Shown: one piece after another, positions 61,071-64,000 of the stretch
Layout: each line of letters begins with the position of its first letter
Position numbering within the stretch: position 1 is the stretch's first letter
Source: Gymnorhina tibicen
Lineage: Eukaryota; Chordata; Aves; Passeriformes; Artamidae
Assembly: GCA_013399875.1 (NCBI GenBank)
Contig: VXAZ01003899.1
Coordinates: 1,225,817-1,289,816, forward strand
Direction: 5' to 3'
Length of the DNA stretch: 64,000 nucleotides
Translations under genes and position numbers: made by a program
The notes under the pieces: model-generated
Told to the model about the DNA's origin: nothing
The model's input: only the letters and a program-made list of their open reading frames with translations
The model's database searches: none

Positions 61071-62839
61071 TTAGGATCAGCTTGCCATTGATTAGCTTAT
61101 GGGCGTGTCAGATCAGAAGGAAGCTGCAGCATACTAAGGATTTCCCTAACAAACAAAAGGGACTGCTATTACCATATCAAACAAAACCACAGGTTTCATT
61201 TTATTAAGCAGTGTAGGAAAAAACCAACCTGTTAATACCTACACTTCCTGCTCCTATAGTGGACTTCAGTACAGCCCTGAGGCTGTAGTGATTATTGTCA
61301 CCTTTACTAAAGATTATTGCCAATCTACCTCTGCCCAGAAAAGGCAAGGCTCATACTCCAGCTTGTCACAGTCCAACTAAAAATATCAGCACTTTAAAGT
61401 TATAATACATTCAAAGCATCTCATGACTCCTAAAGAATAGACACGATAGTAACAATAAAGAGGAAAAACAAAGTTCTAGTTTCTAGACCACTGGCTTTAG
61501 AAATCAAACATTAACTAACATTGGTACATTCTTCCTGCGTCTCTGAGCAAATCTGCTTCTCTGGCAGTCCTTGCTTGAAATACTCAAGTCAGCTGGGTAC
61601 ACACAAAGTTGTGTGAATCTCAAAGCTCTGAAATGCCTAAAAGTTTCACCAACTCCCTCAAATCAATAGAGAACAGGCCCCTACAGCCAGAAGGGTTCTG
61701 ACACAAGCCAGGAATTGCCTGTTCCATCAGATCCGGCTGGGTTAGCCTGCCTGTGTCCTGCTAGAGCTGGGGCAGGAGGAGGGAGGGGAAAGGAGGAAAC
61801 TGAGCAGATGTGGCAGAGCAGAGGGTACTGCTGCCTGGAGATGCTTGGTGGGTTGGATGGGGTTTTTTATTCCCACTTGCCAAAATCCTAAAGTGCTACA
61901 AGCTCCACTGAAGTCCACCGGACTCTAGCAATGTACACTAGCTTACAATGTAATCTTTAGAATTTGCATTTTTCTCTGATACTAGAACCATTTATCTCAC
62001 TGTAATCAAGTCTTTATTAGAGTAAACTTGTTTCTAAACTCCCCTGAAAACCCTAAAACAGTTTCTGCACCTGTAACACACATAGCATATTTGTCAAACA
62101 AAAAATAAAATACCTAGCTTTTAAAAATCCCCCATAATTATAATTAACATGGATGTATTTTGGCCACAGTCAGTAGTAAGAAATACAACTCACTGTAAAG
62201 CAAACTACAATCAAACATATTCATGGCATTCAACATATTAAAATTAGATGACAAATCTAAGACAGAAGTGACATTTAAGTGACTGATTTCCATAGTCTGT
62301 GTCCCCATATGTTCTCCACGTTCAAATGCTGCCTCTCTGAGAACACCACAGTGACACGGAAGCCCACAGAACTCCTTCCGGGGGAATGGGCAGTTTTGTG
62401 TTAACAACAAATGAAATACAGTGACTTATTGCAATAGTTTTATAATATACTCTTCCTGCCTTGAGCCTAAATCCAAACTAAACCATGAATGAACAACACA
62501 AGATGGTCCCCAAAGAGCTCTAGTGGTGTGGGTGACACATTTCTCATCTCCCTACAGGTGAAGTACATCACATCCTGAGAATTTCCAATGTCACCCCCTC
62601 TGCAAAGCTGCTGACTATTCCCAGAGCAAAATATCTCATATTCACAGATGCTTTATGTGCTGTGGGACTAAAAAAAAGCAAAATAAACCCCCATTTTTCA
62701 AGCATACACAAATCAAAACCTAAGAGTAAAAGAAATGTATACAAATAAATTCTGAAAGAAATAATTTAAACAGCTTTAACACTGGACTTCTAGTGTGTCT
62801 ATCTATCAGAAAATACTGATGTAAGCAGTCAGTTCAGGT

Positions 62840-62895
62840 TTCACTGACTTGGAGGTAGAAGACCCATTGACTTTAATGAGGCCGGGATTTCATTG
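62840..62895. repeat. Possible ancient amniote repeat fragment
   Basis: GACCCATTGACTTTAATGAG then GCCGGGATTTCAT closely follows the phrase CCCATTGACTTCAATGGGAGCAGGATTT found in an old interspersed repeat of amniotes. I recognise the phrase but am not sure of the family name. Limits are approximate. Confidence 0.4.
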
Positions 62896-63800
62896 TGAAT
62901 TTAATCCGGAAAAATCCCAGTACTCTTCTTGCAGGATAGGGCAGGGCACACTGCTGTATGACTGAAAGGGGCACATAAAAGCAGACCCAGAATGTCACCA
63001 AGACACACAAGCCATAGTTTGATGAATGAGAACCCAGCACAATGCAGCACTATGTATTGCATTAAAGGCTTTTTGGTTTTGGTCATTATTAGGACCTGTT
63101 ATTACAGGTTTTTATTAAAATTATGCATAATTGTAATTGCTAATGTGTTATTATATCCTCCTCTACGTGAGAAGTAATGAATAGCCTAAATTAAGGAAAG
63201 AAACAAACCTGTAGGTGAATGCAGGCTTGTTCCCGCTGTGATTTACTGCAGGATGTACTTAACATCCTATGGGCTGTTCAAAGACAGAAAGGCAGGGCAA
63301 CATTTTCTAAGGTTTCTTTACCAAAATTGGTTTTGTTTTTTATTTGAAACACAAATTATAAAGGAATCCAACGGGTTAGAAAGTAGAAAGTTCTAATTTA
63401 TTTATTTAAATTTTAAAAAGTAATCGTTTAAGCCTGGGCATCTTCCAGTAGTTCATAGGTAGTACAGAGCAAGGGAAACTGCAGCATAGGTGCAGCTTAC
63501 TCAACCATATGCTGCTTTCCTTAAGTAACCCATTATACAAAAAAAATAAATATCTTGGGACAGATTGTTTTGACAGCTAAAAAACATTTAAATTTTTTGA
63601 ATGCATTTGACTGAAAGGCAAAAATGTTAGATAGATGTTAATTTAACAGATGTCTAGTTTTGCATCATCAGCCTGAAACAGGCAATTTCTAGCAAGTCTC
63701 CTCGCTGTATCACAACATGAAATCCTATGAATTCCATACATGCCTTTCACAAACTTCAAATGAACCATTCTCATTGAAAGGGAAGTAAAATTGTTTTAGG

Positions 63801-63833
63801 ATGGTACCATCAGAAGATGGTTGTACTTCTGAT
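63801..63833. repeat. Palindrome plus overlapping hairpin
   Basis: ATGGTACCAT (63801-63810) is a perfect 10-bp palindrome. ATCAGAAG (63809-63816) pairs with CTTCTGAT (63826-63833) across nine bases. No function is assigned. Confidence 0.6.
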
Positions 63834-64000
63834 CGAAGTAAACACATCCAGGGATAACAAAACCAAAACACTGTCACTACATTACAGTCTGGAATAAGGG
63901 GGCTTTATTTGAGACTCTATGTTAAAAGCATTAATTTGCATGAGAAAAATAAGATGGTCTCCTAAAACCCAAATAAATTCCTGCAAATCTAATTATCCTG

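Larger units (their letters stand above)
61071..64000. other. AT-rich non-coding stretch to window end
   Basis: No gene is recognised; the 88-codon minus frame at 62410-62144 has no known match. A G4T6 tract lies at 61859-61868. Bases 61905-61930 (CTCCACTGAAGTCCACCGGA) may be an eroded copy of the old repeat named at 62840-62895. Confidence 0.45.

Noticed and set aside
1..64000. CRISPR arrays, bacterial operons, phage or plasmid modules, tRNA or rRNA genes
   Set aside because: No spaced direct repeats, no operon-like coding density, no tRNA box A/B arrangement and no rRNA sequence were seen. The repeats identify the DNA as avian nuclear. MicroRNA or snoRNA genes cannot be excluded by eye.

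Overview
This window looks like avian nuclear DNA, most likely an intronic or intergenic stretch of a macrochromosome. The base composition is AT-rich (my impression is under 40% GC). There are no operons or bacterial-style genes, and no long open frame apart from repeat-derived or GC-rich chance frames. At least four fragments are recognisable as CR1 LINEs, the dominant bird retroposon. One clear MIR-type SINE relic is also present. A single ambiguous base (N) at 2825 shows this is an assembled genome sequence. I could not identify a named gene or the species.

Layout. 1-15,900 is mostly featureless AT-rich sequence with two GC-richer patches (3.2-3.75 kb and 8.3-8.5 kb). A short CR1 tail lies at 15.9 kb, an eroded LINE-like stretch at 18.3-18.8 kb and a good internal CR1 fragment at 21.6-21.9 kb. 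The block 26.0-26.65 kb stands out. It holds a 12-bp-arm inverted repeat containing ATGCTAAT, a palindromic octamer-like site, and then a CpG-rich, TGACAG-rich segment inside AT-rich surroundings; it is my best candidate for a conserved developmental enhancer. Other enhancer-like stretches are at 29.56-29.72, 31.68-32.10, 35.6-35.8, 54.9-55.3 and 59.87-60.01 kb. A CR1 3' end of about 450 bp lies at 40.8-41.3 kb and an LTR-like stretch at 53.5-54.25 kb.

Two places look like gene starts. On the minus strand at about 47.73-48.24 kb there is a GA-rich promoter-like segment, a TTAAAAGG box, CRE/E2F-like sites and a short exon. That exon could encode MLHTANKGRKPSTEAG and ends at a strong splice donor (CAG|GTAAGA). 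At 57.36-57.99 kb there is a real CpG island with a triplicated GC-box unit. On its plus-strand side, a 5'UTR-like stretch ends with ATG plus 16 codons (MASLSRRSHQHDKAGA) exactly at a GTAAGT donor (58,187). If both are real, the window spans two divergent promoters about 10 kb apart, with the rest being their first introns. This is inference, because no downstream exon was recognised inside the window.

No new enzymatic or defence system is visible. The most unusual observations are the excess of A6-8C4 tracts (11 on both strands), the 26-kb CpG-rich block with paired POU-like motifs, the T-box/E-box palindrome cluster at 59.97 kb and the two unassigned candidate first exons.
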